Shown here: in pieces, positions 23,949 to 32,275 of the stretch
Layout: each line of letters opens with the position of its first letter
How positions within the stretch are numbered: the stretch's first letter is position 1
Source of the DNA: an uncultured Clostridia bacterium
Lineage (GTDB): Bacteria; Bacillota; Clostridia; Christensenellales; UBA1242
Length of the DNA stretch: 33,940 nucleotides
Assembly: GCA_944384535.1 (NCBI GenBank)
Contig: CALWTS010000004.1
Location: 1-33,940, forward strand
Direction of reading: 5' to 3'
Program-made: the position numbers and the translations under genes
Notes under the pieces: model-generated
Database searches by the model: none
What the model was told of the DNA's origin: nothing
What the model saw: only the letters and a program-made list of their open reading frames with translations

Positions 23949-24329
23949 CTACTTTATTATCTGACAAAGACTAGTTATGTTTGGAGATACCTTGTTCAAA
24001 TCTTTACACAAAACCACTATTTTTATTTCTTTATAAAATTCAATATTTGAAATTGTTTTGTATTTTAACAGTTCATAAAACTTTTCTTGAGATTCCATAT
24101 CAATTTCATCAATTTTATCTATAACAACTGTGTTAATATCATTTTTTAATAAATTAACAAACCATTTAGGAGCTTTCAATCCTTTGCTAGTATTAACAAT
24201 ACCCAAATCTTTTGAAGAAATTTCGGCAGGCAGAATTTCAGCATTTTCGAAGTATTCTTTAGTAACATCTGTTACTAGAACTGGTGATATTGTAGATAAT
24301 TGATTTATTTTATTCAATATTTCTTTCAC
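23949..24329 (-). CDS. AAA-like protein lacking Walker A, middle gene of the MoxR/VWA operon
   Basis: A 126-residue protein. TVVIDKIDEID (67-77) resembles a Walker B strand, EKFYELLKYKTI the following helix, and KIVVLCKDLNKVSPNITSLC a sensor-1 strand, as in AAA+ ATPases. The P-loop is missing and the protein is about half the size of an AAA+ module, so ATP hydrolysis is not expected. It overlaps the ATPase gene by 20 bp and precedes the VWA gene by 7 bp, so it is probably a subunit or adaptor of the same complex. Function is inferred only from this. Confidence 0.65.
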   Translation of the reverse strand: MKEILNKINQLSTISPVLVTDVTKEYFENAEILPAEISSKDLGIVNTSKGLKAPKWFVNLLKNDINTVVIDKIDEIDMESQEKFYELLKYKTISNIEFYKEIKIVVLCKDLNKVSPNITSLCQIIK

Positions 24330-26466
24330 TTAATACCTCCTCACCTGATTCTTTGAGAATAACTTCAGCAATAATTTGTGCTCTTTCCGGATTATTTCTT
24401 ATCCAAAGAGAATCATATGTTGCTAAAATTTCTTTACCTAAATACTTTCGAATAAATTCTCTAACTATAGATAAATCTTTTTCTTCTGCTGTAATCAACC
24501 CTAATATGGTAGATAATTTTTTGTCTACTCCCATTTCTAAAAAATTCATCTTATTATATCTTCCATTAACGACATCTTCTACCGACAATTGTATGCCTTT
24601 TACAAACTCAGTGAAATCTGCTGTTATTTCTTCTCCAACTGCTGCTACAAGTGCTTTTGGATTCTTGGTTAAATATAACACTTTACTTGCTATTTCCCAC
24701 TTTCTTGGATCTGTAACTATTTCTGGATTTTCTTCATCAAGTTCTTTGTTCAATATTGATTCATCTCTACTCATTATATAAGCTACTATCGCTGGATGTA
24801 TTTTTGCGTTGGGAGTTTCACTATTTTCTACATGTTCCTGTTTTGTCACTTTACTGACTCCTGTCGCCCAATCCAACCATGCTTGTTTGTCTATTTTATA
24901 GTATATATGACTAAATCTTCTAAATAAAGCATTTGTAAGCGGATATGCTGCTAAGTTATTTGCACTCTCATTTCCTGCCGCAACTACTACCGCATTTTCT
25001 GGTAACGGCCATAATCCATCTTTTCCCGCTCTATCTAATACTATTGAATAAACCAAACTTTGCACTGTTGGTTTTACATTTGTCAGTTCGTCAATAAACA
25101 AAACATGTTTCATGTTGGGTTCTGCTTTGCATTTCTCACAAAGTTGAGTATACCATAATGGTGGTTTATATTGATTTGTTTCTCTATCTAATACTCCATC
25201 TACTTCTTCTGGGTTCATTTGTGGACGAAGTGTTATTCTTGTTGCAGTAGGATCAATTTGTTTTACTCTTTCCGATTTTCCAACACCAGATGGTCCGTGT
25301 AAAAAAACACTCACATTTGATTTTATATATAGTCTTAAAAGTTCATCGTTATCTAAATTATCGTATACAAAACCATATGGATTTATATTATGAAATTTTT
25401 CAACTTGTTCTTGTTCTTGTTCTTGATTATTTTTAATATTACTTGATAACACAACACCATCAAACATTTCAGATAAAAATCCCTTGCCTTTCATGTTATA
25501 ATTTATATTAGCTTTATAATTTATATTTCCATTACCTTTGTTTAATTCTTCATACAAATCGTATCCATTTAAAATCGCACGTAATGGACTATTTTGCCAC
25601 ATTATATCTTCTATTTTGCCATATTTTGTATAAAAAGGAATTCCCGACATAATTGCCTCTTCAGATTTTACATAAATTGTTTTGGCTGTTCCTTTTCCAT
25701 TAGGATTGAGAGATTTTGGCAGTTCATCCCAATTCTTTATTTTCCACTTAATTGGTTGAACTTCTGCCCACATAGGAGTTCCTTTTTCTAAAACTTTTGT
25801 TTTATCTTTATTTTCAGAGTCATCATCAAATTTGTTTGAAATAACCCGAACATATTTTTTGCCATCATAATCAAATTCTTGATTTTGCTGGAATGTACCA
25901 TCTTTTTTCATATATCCAGTATAAGTCTTACCAGTTGATGTTAATTGATGAGAATTAAATAATTCTTCTAATTCACTACTGTTTTTTGCTCTATCTTGCG
26001 GATATGTGCCAAATTCAATCGTATGATAAATAATATTACCACTTTTATCTTTAACAGATTCGATTTTAAATTTTTGCGAATCGCTACGCGCATATATTAC
26101 AGATGAGAGATTAAGAGATAAAGCTGGGCACAATCCAACATTATCATATAGTGGATCTCGGTCATCTAACGTACCATTATAAGCAGTTACGTACACTTCA
26201 CTCCATGATTTGGCAGATCGTAACCATTGTGGAATTGGTTTTCTATATTCTTTTGGACCTGAATATTTACTAGTTAAGCTAGCACCATTCATTACTGCAT
26301 AATCTGATGAATATGCAATTCGTTGATCTTCACTTAATGCCTCAACTTCATCATAAGATTCAAAAAACACATAATCTTGAGTAATAAAAGCAGTGTTTCC
26401 TGTTTTTTGATTTTCATCAGTGTTATCAAGAAGTGTTCTAACAATAAAATCTTTATATTCTGCCAT
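24310..26466 (-). CDS. MoxR-type AAA+ ATPase with permuted N-terminal DUF6273-like module
   Basis: A 718-residue protein. The C-terminal AAA+ module has Walker A GPSGVGKSE (391-399), Walker B HVLFIDEL (454-461), sensor 1 AAGNE (496-500) and an Arg finger in ALFRRF (514-519). The first ~310 residues look like DUF6273 with its halves exchanged. The usual C-terminal half comes first (WLRSAK near 81-86, VGLCPALSLNL 110-120); the usual N-terminal half follows (EFGTYPQ 151-157, VQPIKWKI 236-243, WQNSPLRAILN 290-300). A Gln/Glu linker joins the two. There is no signal peptide. A longer ORF start at 26538 is rejected because AAAGGAG lies 9 nt before the ATG at 26466. Confidence 0.85.
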   Translation of the reverse strand: MAEYKDFIVRTLLDNTDENQKTGNTAFITQDYVFFESYDEVEALSEDQRIAYSSDYAVMNGASLTSKYSGPKEYRKPIPQWLRSAKSWSEVYVTAYNGTLDDRDPLYDNVGLCPALSLNLSSVIYARSDSQKFKIESVKDKSGNIIYHTIEFGTYPQDRAKNSSELEELFNSHQLTSTGKTYTGYMKKDGTFQQNQEFDYDGKKYVRVISNKFDDDSENKDKTKVLEKGTPMWAEVQPIKWKIKNWDELPKSLNPNGKGTAKTIYVKSEEAIMSGIPFYTKYGKIEDIMWQNSPLRAILNGYDLYEELNKGNGNINYKANINYNMKGKGFLSEMFDGVVLSSNIKNNQEQEQEQVEKFHNINPYGFVYDNLDNDELLRLYIKSNVSVFLHGPSGVGKSERVKQIDPTATRITLRPQMNPEEVDGVLDRETNQYKPPLWYTQLCEKCKAEPNMKHVLFIDELTNVKPTVQSLVYSIVLDRAGKDGLWPLPENAVVVAAGNESANNLAAYPLTNALFRRFSHIYYKIDKQAWLDWATGVSKVTKQEHVENSETPNAKIHPAIVAYIMSRDESILNKELDEENPEIVTDPRKWEIASKVLYLTKNPKALVAAVGEEITADFTEFVKGIQLSVEDVVNGRYNKMNFLEMGVDKKLSTILGLITAEEKDLSIVREFIRKYLGKEILATYDSLWIRNNPERAQIIAEVILKESGEEVLSERNIE

Positions 26467-26491
26467 ATATTTTAACTCCTTTAACAAAAAA

Positions 26492-26520
26492 AGTATACCA
26501 TAAATCTTATATAACTGCAA
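26492..26520 (-). promoter_or_regulatory. Promoter of the AAA/VWA operon
   Basis: TTGCAG (26515-26520), a 17-bp spacer and TATACT (26492-26497) on the minus strand, about 26 nt before the ATG. The AT-rich stretch 26521-26738 shows nothing else I can assign. Confidence 0.65.
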
Positions 26521-26738
26521 TACTAAAACCGATATCAATTTATATTTAATATTTTTAACCCAATATATAAAAGCAATTTTATGAAATTAAATAATAAAAT
26601 TTGTATTTAAAAACATTTTTAATAAATTCTTTAATCAACAAGATTGTAATTTCATAATTCAGCACCCTTTTAAAAAAGAAAATTAGCCTAATGAAGAATT
26701 GTTAATTGGTATATTACCAAGCTTCAAAATATTAAAAA

Positions 26739-27311
26739 TTATTTGTTATTTAAAATATAAGTAACATCTTCTACTGCTTTTTCTTGATTAAAAATTCCGT
26801 TTCCAACTGGATAATAAACCGCATAACTTCAAAAGAATTCTTTGTCAACTTTTAAAACAAATTTCTTTTTTCGAACATTTGAAACTGAAATTTTTTCTCC
26901 TAACATTATTGAAGCAACTTGATTCCCAAAAAAATTATTTTTTGAGGATTTAATATCTTTAGTTCTTCAATTAATAAATTTTTATATTTCATAAAAACTT
27001 TATCAGAAATAGGTTTTGCATTATCTTGTGTACACACTGTATAGCCACCTTCTTTAACTGCCTCATTAACTGCGTAATTTAAAATATTGTCTTCTCCATT
27101 TTGAATGTTTAAAAAACAATATTTAAATTCATTATAAATGTCTTCATTTCTTTTAAATCTTTCAATTTACTTCATTTCTTTTAAATCTTTCAATTTATTT
27201 AATCACTTCTTCATCTTTCATCATTGAAGTTTCTTTTAAATATTGAGATATATCTAAATCTTTTATATCCTTTATCAATTCGTCTTAATTAAAACCATTT
27301 GTATTTCTCAT
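26739..27311 (-). pseudogene. Decayed uracil-DNA-glycosylase-like gene
   Basis: From an ATG at 27311 with AAAGGAGAG upstream, the minus strand encodes recognisable pieces in shifting frames. These include DELIKDIKDLDISQYL, YNEFKYCFLNIQNGEDNI, LKILNPQKIIFLG, NQVASIMLGEKIS and YYPVGNGIFNQEKAVEDV. The last three resemble a uracil-DNA glycosylase superfamily pattern (LKPKxIVxLG then a PVGNG-type loop). Several stops and frameshifts, including a 28-bp tandem duplication, prevent full-length translation. It starts 5 bp after the MerR gene stop, so it was probably its operon partner. The family assignment is tentative; gene decay is clear. Confidence 0.6.
27143..27197. repeat. 28-bp tandem duplication
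   Basis: Two adjacent copies of a unit beginning TTCATTTCTTTTAAATC (27143-27170 and 27171-27197), identical over 27 bases. Because 28 is not a multiple of three, it shifts the frame of the surrounding pseudogene. Near-identity points to a recent event. Confidence 0.85.
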
Positions 27312-27315
27312 GTTT

Positions 27316-28464
27316 TTACTCTCCTTTTATTTTTTTAAAAACAAAAATACTTTCATCCAAATCAATATTATTAGATAAATTAACAAACATAAATTTATCA
27401 TTACCAATATTTCGATATTTTCCTAAATGTTTTTCCTTTGTTAATGTGTTATTAATAATAAAATCTTGTTCATCATCTCCATACATTTCAATTCTTAATT
27501 TAGTATTTTCTCTTGTAAAAATTTTTTCATTTTGACCACTCTTAATTTCTAACTTTTTCCCGTTTTCCATAATAAAAACATCTTTATTTTCAAAAATTTC
27601 CAAACAATCAAAAATTGGAGATAAAGTAAAAGCAGCTTTTTCTTCAATAATGCTTCCATCATATTTTTCAACCATACTTTCTTTTATTTCATCATATATC
27701 TTCCAAAAACCAACAAAATTTTTATTAAACTTTGTCATATTTAACTGCTTGTTTAATTTTTTGTTGAACAAATATTGAATATCTTGAGTTGTATAATTGT
27801 TTGAATTAACTCTATCATATATATGAAATGCTATTTTTTTATTTTCCCTATCTGAAGATTTAGGTTTTTCATATAACACAAGTGTATCTTTATAATTAAC
27901 AATAAAAAACCAAAAATCTCTTTTATTGTTTCTTTTATCTGTTAAAGAAAAACAATTTTCTGTATAACCAAAAGTTTCATTTAAATCTGTTGCAAAATTT
28001 CCCTTTCCAAAAAATAAATATTTTGGAAGATTTTCATCTTCTTTCGCCTTCTTATAAATATCAATTATATCTTTAAAATCAGTCGAACTTTTTAAATATC
28101 TCCATTTACCCTGAATAACTTTTGTTTCCACATCAAAAATTGACATCTCATCATTTCTCATCTTATCCTCCCTTTTATTTTTAAGGAGATAAATATTAAA
28201 TGAAATAAACCTCATTTCTTCTTCCAATTGGTTGATTTTATTTTCAATTATTTCTTTGGAAAAATTAACAATTTCTTTAACTGTAAATCCCATTGTTTGA
28301 AGAAATTTTATATTAACAATTTTTTTTAAATTTTCATCATCATAATATCGATAACCATTGTTAATATCTACTCTTGCAGGTTTCAATATACCAACTTTAT
28401 CATACCAAATCAAAGTTTTAGAACTCACACCAGTAAGTTTACTGAATTTTCCAATAGAAAACAT
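27316..28464 (-). CDS. MerR-family regulator with large two-part sensor-like domain
   Basis: A 382-residue protein. Residues 1-75 are a MerR winged HTH (FSIGKFSKLTGVSSKTLIWYD, NGYRYYDDENL) and a helical linker runs to about 105. The remaining ~265 residues hold two blocks that start with G-x-W motifs (IQGKWRY at 118-123 and FVGFWKIYD near 255), reminiscent of lipocalin-like barrels. This region is homologous to the whole 30054-30902 protein (GKWRY, MPKYLFF/LPKYLFF, SPMFDSL/SPIFDCL). Its promoter has the 19-bp spacer and palindrome typical of MerR targets, so autoregulation is likely. The ligand is unknown. Confidence 0.85.
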   Translation of the reverse strand: MFSIGKFSKLTGVSSKTLIWYDKVGILKPARVDINNGYRYYDDENLKKIVNIKFLQTMGFTVKEIVNFSKEIIENKINQLEEEMRFISFNIYLLKNKREDKMRNDEMSIFDVETKVIQGKWRYLKSSTDFKDIIDIYKKAKEDENLPKYLFFGKGNFATDLNETFGYTENCFSLTDKRNNKRDFWFFIVNYKDTLVLYEKPKSSDRENKKIAFHIYDRVNSNNYTTQDIQYLFNKKLNKQLNMTKFNKNFVGFWKIYDEIKESMVEKYDGSIIEEKAAFTLSPIFDCLEIFENKDVFIMENGKKLEIKSGQNEKIFTRENTKLRIEMYGDDEQDFIINNTLTKEKHLGKYRNIGNDKFMFVNLSNNIDLDESIFVFKKIKGE

Positions 28465-28485
28465 ATTAAATCTCCTTTCAGATAA

Positions 28486-28516
28486 AGTGTAACATTATAG
28501 TTATCTATAAACTCAA
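28486..28516 (-). promoter_or_regulatory. MerR-type promoter/operator of the regulator gene
   Basis: TTGAGT (28511-28516), a 19-bp spacer and TACACT (28486-28491) on the minus strand. The spacer contains TATAGATAACTATA (28496-28509), an imperfect palindrome. Overlong spacers bearing the operator are characteristic of MerR-activated promoters. Confidence 0.75.
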
Positions 28517-28694
28517 GCATTTTTTATAATATTTAAAAAGTTTTTCACAATCATAATAAAAAATTTTACTTTTAAAGTCAAGCACTATAAAAAATAATAA
28601 AATCATGATTATTAATCATAATTACATAAAATCTTACAAATTATTTTGAAAATTTTGTTATTTATAATATTATTTACTCTATAAGAGGTGTATC

Positions 28695-29285
28695 ATGCGT
28701 AAAAAAACAAAAACCAAATTTGTTTTAATTACAGGATGTGCTGGAGCTGGTAAAACAACATTAGGACAAGAATTAATTAAAAAATTGCACTATTTGTATG
28801 TTGATAAAGATACATTAACACGTAAATTTACCGACCTTATTTTAGAATATAATGGATCATCAAAAGAGGATAGGGAATCAGATTTTTATTGTTCCAAGGT
28901 CCGCCCTATTGAATATGAAATTGCTATTGATTTTTGTTTGGAAAATTTAAAGTTAGGAAATAATGTTATGCTTATTATGCCAATGATTAGTTATATAACA
29001 AACTATGAAACTTTTAATCAATTAATTAATATTGATAATTTAAAAAAATTAGGTATTCAAGTAAAAATCATTTGGCTTGAACATGATGAAGAACTTGAAT
29101 ATAAACGAATTTTAAATCGTCATGCAGAACGAGATAAAAACAAACTAAATAATTGGCAAGAATATTTAAAAAGTGTCGAAAATATTCAACCAGACAAATT
29201 ACTAAACACATATAATTTTCATAATAAATCGCAGGGAATTAAAAAAGAAGATTTACAAAAAATGATTAAATGGATAAAAAAATAA
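28695..29285 (+). CDS. P-loop kinase-like ATPase (AAA_33 type)
   Basis: A 196-residue small-molecule-kinase-like protein. Walker A is GCAGAGKTT at 14-22, and DKDTLTRKF follows the second strand as in AAA_33/zeta-toxin-like and gluconate-kinase-like enzymes. A lid with Arg/His is in RILNRHAERD. The substrate is unknown; related proteins phosphorylate sugars, nucleosides or antibiotics. AGAGGTG precedes the ATG. It lies 22 bp upstream of the S51 peptidase gene and is probably co-transcribed. The 28517-28694 gap contains a small palindrome ATGATTA-T-TAATCAT at 28605-28619, possibly regulatory. Confidence 0.8.
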   Translation: MRKKTKTKFVLITGCAGAGKTTLGQELIKKLHYLYVDKDTLTRKFTDLILEYNGSSKEDRESDFYCSKVRPIEYEIAIDFCLENLKLGNNVMLIMPMISYITNYETFNQLINIDNLKKLGIQVKIIWLEHDEELEYKRILNRHAERDKNKLNNWQEYLKSVENIQPDKLLNTYNFHNKSQGIKKEDLQKMIKWIKK

Positions 29286-29307
29286 ATTTATAAGGAGAAT
29301 TTAAAAC

Positions 29308-30021
29308 ATGATTTTGTTTTTAACTAGCAATTTAAACACTCATATTAAAGATGAAGATGGAAATAAATTTCCTATACCATTAGGAGACAACAACTTAATT
29401 TTAACAAATATAAAAAAAAATTTAAAAAATTTAAATAAAATTGTCTGGATTTGTAATAATCCTAACGACTTTGAAAATAATGACAAAAGAAGCTTTATTG
29501 TTTTCGAAAGTTTTAAATTAGCAGGACTTGACTTTAATGAAAAAATTATTTTAGATAAAAGAAATTATAAAAAATCAAAAGATATACTCAAAGATGCCAG
29601 CATCATAATAATTTGTGGTGGTAAAATAATTCCCCAATTAAAGTTTTTAAAAAAAATAAAATTAAAAAAATTCCTAAAATCTTATAATGGTATAGTTATA
29701 GGTATTTCAGCAGGAACAATGAATTTATGTAAAAAAATTTTTAATTTTCCTGAAGAAATTTCAGATATTAATGAAAAAAGAATTTTAAAAGGCTTAAATT
29801 TATTTAAATATTCTATAATCCCTCATTTTGATGGTTTAACAAAATCTTATCAAATAGAATGTCCAGAAATAGATATTGTAAATAATTATATTATTCCATA
29901 TTCTAAAAAATTTAATTTTATAGGTATACCAAATGAAAGTTATATAATGATTGATAATGAAGTTAAATATTATGGGAATATTTATACTATTTTTGATGAA
30001 AAAATAAAAAGCCACAATTAA
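29308..30021 (+). CDS. Peptidase S51 family (dipeptidase E/cyanophycinase-like)
   Basis: A 237-residue class-I-glutamine-amidotransferase-like hydrolase. The nucleophile Ser134 lies in GISAGTMNL; CGGKI (103-107) replaces the usual GGN; a His is in IPHFDG (173) and an acidic residue in GIPNES (210) completes a likely triad. Relatives cleave Asp-X dipeptides or other small peptides in the cytoplasm. AAGGAG precedes the ATG, and a strong terminator covers the stop codon. The specificity is unknown. Confidence 0.85.
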   Translation: MILFLTSNLNTHIKDEDGNKFPIPLGDNNLILTNIKKNLKNLNKIVWICNNPNDFENNDKRSFIVFESFKLAGLDFNEKIILDKRNYKKSKDILKDASIIIICGGKIIPQLKFLKKIKLKKFLKSYNGIVIGISAGTMNLCKKIFNFPEEISDINEKRILKGLNLFKYSIIPHFDGLTKSYQIECPEIDIVNNYIIPYSKKFNFIGIPNESYIMIDNEVKYYGNIYTIFDEKIKSHN

Positions 30022-30033
30022 TTGTGGCTTTTT
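30006..30033. terminator. Strong bidirectional terminator
   Basis: A perfect 28-bp palindrome AAAAAGCCACAATT/AATTGTGGCTTTTT between convergent genes, overlapping the S51 gene stop. Confidence 0.88.
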
Positions 30034-30053
30034 AAACATAAATATTATATTAT

Positions 30054-30902
30054 TTAATCTTTCCTTTTTTTGTAAACATCAATTAATAATTTACTTTTTG
30101 AATCAATACTATTTGTAAAATCAGTAAATAAATATTCTTCACCATCTATTTCTTTATAATAAACTTTTTGTTTAATGTTTAAAATATTATTTAATATAAA
30201 AACTCCTGCATCGCAACTAAAAATAAACATTTTACTATTTTCTTTATTATATGTAACTTTATGATCTATAGTAAGACTATCCCCATCCGACATAACGTCA
30301 ACATTTTTATCTTGAATATGGAGGGAATCAAACATTGGTGACATAAAATTAAAACTTGAATTTATCTCTTCTTTTTTTAAATTTTCTATTTTATCTTCTT
30401 TGATTAATCCATACAGGTCCCAAACACCATTAAATTTTTTATCTGGAATGCTTATACTTATATCAAAATCAACTCTTTTTAATTTTTGATCATCTTGAAT
30501 TTCTTTTATTTCTTCATTTGTATAACAATAAGAATTTTGTTTCTTATAAACATAAAACACAAAAGCTTGTTGTAATTTTTTGTTTTCTACAACAATTGGT
30601 TCATCGTATAATACCATTAAATTTGCTTTTTGAAGAAATATATATTTATACTTTTCATTTTTAATACTAATATTATCATTATAAACCGAAGCAATATTAT
30701 CTCCATCTGTACCACTACCACCTTGAGCAAAAAACAAATATTTAGGCATATTAAAGTTTTTTTCTTCATTTTGATCACCTGTCAAAATTTTAGAAAAATT
30801 TTCAGTAGAGTAACAATATCTCCATTTACCTATTAATGATTTCTCCATAGTCTTTTCTTCTTCACTCTTAAATAAATCTAAATCTAAAAATTCTTTTCCC
30901 AT
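30054..30902 (-). CDS. Stand-alone paralogue of the MerR-fused sensor-like domain
   Basis: A 282-residue cytoplasmic protein, homologous over its length to residues ~117-382 of the MerR regulator at 27316. It shows LIGKWRYCYS, MPKYLFFAQGG, FNGVWDLYGLI, SPMFDSLHI and a conserved C-terminal block. The DNA-binding part is replaced by about 20 acidic/charged residues. Two G-x-W starts suggest two lipocalin-like repeats. No known domain is firmly recognised. AAAGGAGG precedes the ATG, and a MerR-type promoter matching that of the regulator gene lies upstream. It may bind the same ligand as the regulator, as a store or buffer. Confidence 0.8.
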   Translation of the reverse strand: MGKEFLDLDLFKSEEEKTMEKSLIGKWRYCYSTENFSKILTGDQNEEKNFNMPKYLFFAQGGSGTDGDNIASVYNDNISIKNEKYKYIFLQKANLMVLYDEPIVVENKKLQQAFVFYVYKKQNSYCYTNEEIKEIQDDQKLKRVDFDISISIPDKKFNGVWDLYGLIKEDKIENLKKEEINSSFNFMSPMFDSLHIQDKNVDVMSDGDSLTIDHKVTYNKENSKMFIFSCDAGVFILNNILNIKQKVYYKEIDGEEYLFTDFTNSIDSKSKLLIDVYKKRKD

Positions 30903-30952
30903 AAATCCTCCTTTTTATTACAAGAAAATTATATTCTTTTCTTGTTAATTAG

Positions 30953-30983
30953 AATTTATCATTATAGTTAACTATAAACTCAA
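30953..30983 (-). promoter_or_regulatory. MerR-type promoter/operator of the paralogue gene
   Basis: TTGAGT (30978-30983), a 19-bp spacer and TAAATT (30953-30958). The spacer holds the perfect palindrome TATAGTTAACTATA (30963-30976). About 25 bases around it match the MerR gene promoter with one change. Confidence 0.75.
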
Positions 30984-30997
30984 GCGATTTTTAAAAA

Positions 30998-31035
30998 AAA
31001 TAAAACATTTTATAAATTTATAAAATGCTTTATTT
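30998..31035 (-). terminator. Terminator after the Nudix gene
   Basis: A 19-bp inverted repeat with one wobble pair, centred at 31016/31017, followed by T residues on the minus strand, just past the Nudix stop. Confidence 0.75.
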
Positions 31036-31037
31036 AA

Positions 31038-31448
31038 TCATGAAATATATTCTTTCTTTATAGCTTTTCTAACAAACTCTTTACCAAACAAATTTATTTT
31101 ATCCAAATCTTCAATATTTAAAAAAATAGGTTCATAATAATTTTCTTTAGTCATCCTATCTAATTCTTCTCCTCCTAAACTAGGTTCTCCTTTAATTATT
31201 TCACAATGAAAATAACTTGCTTTACCTGTTTCTGAGATTTCATCTCCTAAATAACCTAAAATTTGAATATCAACGTTCATCTCTTCACTTAATTCTCTCT
31301 TGACAGTTTCTTCTTTTGTTTCACCACTTTCTTGACCGCCACCTGGTATAACATAATATTCTGTAGTTACACCATCTTTTATTTTTCTCCTAAACATTGT
31401 TAATACTTTACCGTTTTTTATAATAATTGCTCTACAACTTTTTCTCAT
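31038..31448 (-). CDS. Nudix hydrolase
   Basis: A 136-residue hydrolase of nucleoside diphosphate-linked compounds. The Nudix box is GGQESGE-x7-RELSEEMNV, with the usual Gly near the end replaced by Asn. Catalytic Glu residues are intact. It resembles the MutT/YtkD-like group, but the substrate cannot be assigned. AAGGAGG precedes the ATG. It lies 35 bp downstream of the ABC-2 permease gene in the same direction and may be part of that operon. Confidence 0.9.
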   Translation of the reverse strand: MRKSCRAIIIKNGKVLTMFRRKIKDGVTTEYYVIPGGGQESGETKEETVKRELSEEMNVDIQILGYLGDEISETGKASYFHCEIIKGEPSLGGEELDRMTKENYYEPIFLNIEDLDKINLFGKEFVRKAIKKEYIS

Positions 31449-31483
31449 TTTGCCTCCTTAAATCTTAATTTTCTATAAATTAT

Positions 31484-32275
31484 TTAGATTCTTCCCCCCA
31501 TAAGGTTCCCAGACGCATAGCGTTTTAATCCTATTTTAAAAAGTAAAAAAGCCAATACAACCAAAACAACAGCAACGCCTACCATTGCTAAAACCCACCA
31601 AATGTTAAAAGATAAAAAAATATATTGCATTGGAACAAAAACCATAAAGCCACAAGGAATGATTGTATAAAGAAAGACTTTAGACACTATATCGAAAATC
31701 ACTGGCGGATATGTGCTGAATAAAGTTATAGAAGATGCTACCATATCAGCAAATGCATTTCCTTTTTTAACATAGAAAGCTAGAGTTTGATAACAAACAA
31801 TAAGTGCTGCAAATATTATTCCGCCAATTATAATGATTGGAATAGCTGCTAAATACCACCACCATGTCACACCAGCAATAGCAAAAACAATAAAACAATA
31901 AAAGATATCTCCTATTGCAGCAACAGATGTTGATGAACAACAAACATTAATTAATATATTTTTAGGTTGAGTTAAAAAGACATCAAGTTTTCCATTATAA
32001 ATAAAATCACCTATATTAAAAGCACCATAAAAAAATAAATGTGAAATACCATAACTTCCTGCAGACAAACCCCATAATACTAAAACTTCTCTAAATCCAT
32101 AACCACCAATAGAATCCGTTAAACTGAAAACTATTATCCATTGCAATATAAAAAATAGATCATTTAAAATCATCATTATAATTTGCAAAACAAATGATGA
32201 TTTATATTGTGCTTCTTTTTTTAAATTTAATTTTAAATATTTAAAAATCAACAAAAAATTGTTTTTAACCCCCAT
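31484..32275 (-). CDS. ABC-2 type permease (COG3694-like), second subunit
   Basis: A 263-residue integral membrane protein with about six hydrophobic segments, a polar N-terminus (FKYLKLNLKKEAQYKSSF) and the LDVFLTQPKN loop typical of this permease group. It pairs with the permease encoded just upstream and the ATPase at 33055. GGTGG precedes the ATG, which overlaps the upstream gene by 11 bp. The transported compound is unknown. Confidence 0.88.
   Translation of the reverse strand: MGVKNNFLLIFKYLKLNLKKEAQYKSSFVLQIIMMILNDLFFILQWIIVFSLTDSIGGYGFREVLVLWGLSAGSYGISHLFFYGAFNIGDFIYNGKLDVFLTQPKNILINVCCSSTSVAAIGDIFYCFIVFAIAGVTWWWYLAAIPIIIIGGIIFAALIVCYQTLAFYVKKGNAFADMVASSITLFSTYPPVIFDIVSKVFLYTIIPCGFMVFVPMQYIFLSFNIWWVLAMVGVAVVLVVLAFLLFKIGLKRYASGNLMGGRI

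Noticed and set aside
26467..26538. 24-residue N-terminal extension of the MoxR-type ATPase
   Set aside because: The extension runs over the -10 and -35 of the predicted promoter and lacks a ribosome binding site, while AAAGGAG precedes the internal ATG at 26466.
27143..27197. Possible CRISPR-like repeat
   Set aside because: Only two directly adjacent 28-bp units with no spacer between them and no cas genes; it is a tandem duplication inside a pseudogene.
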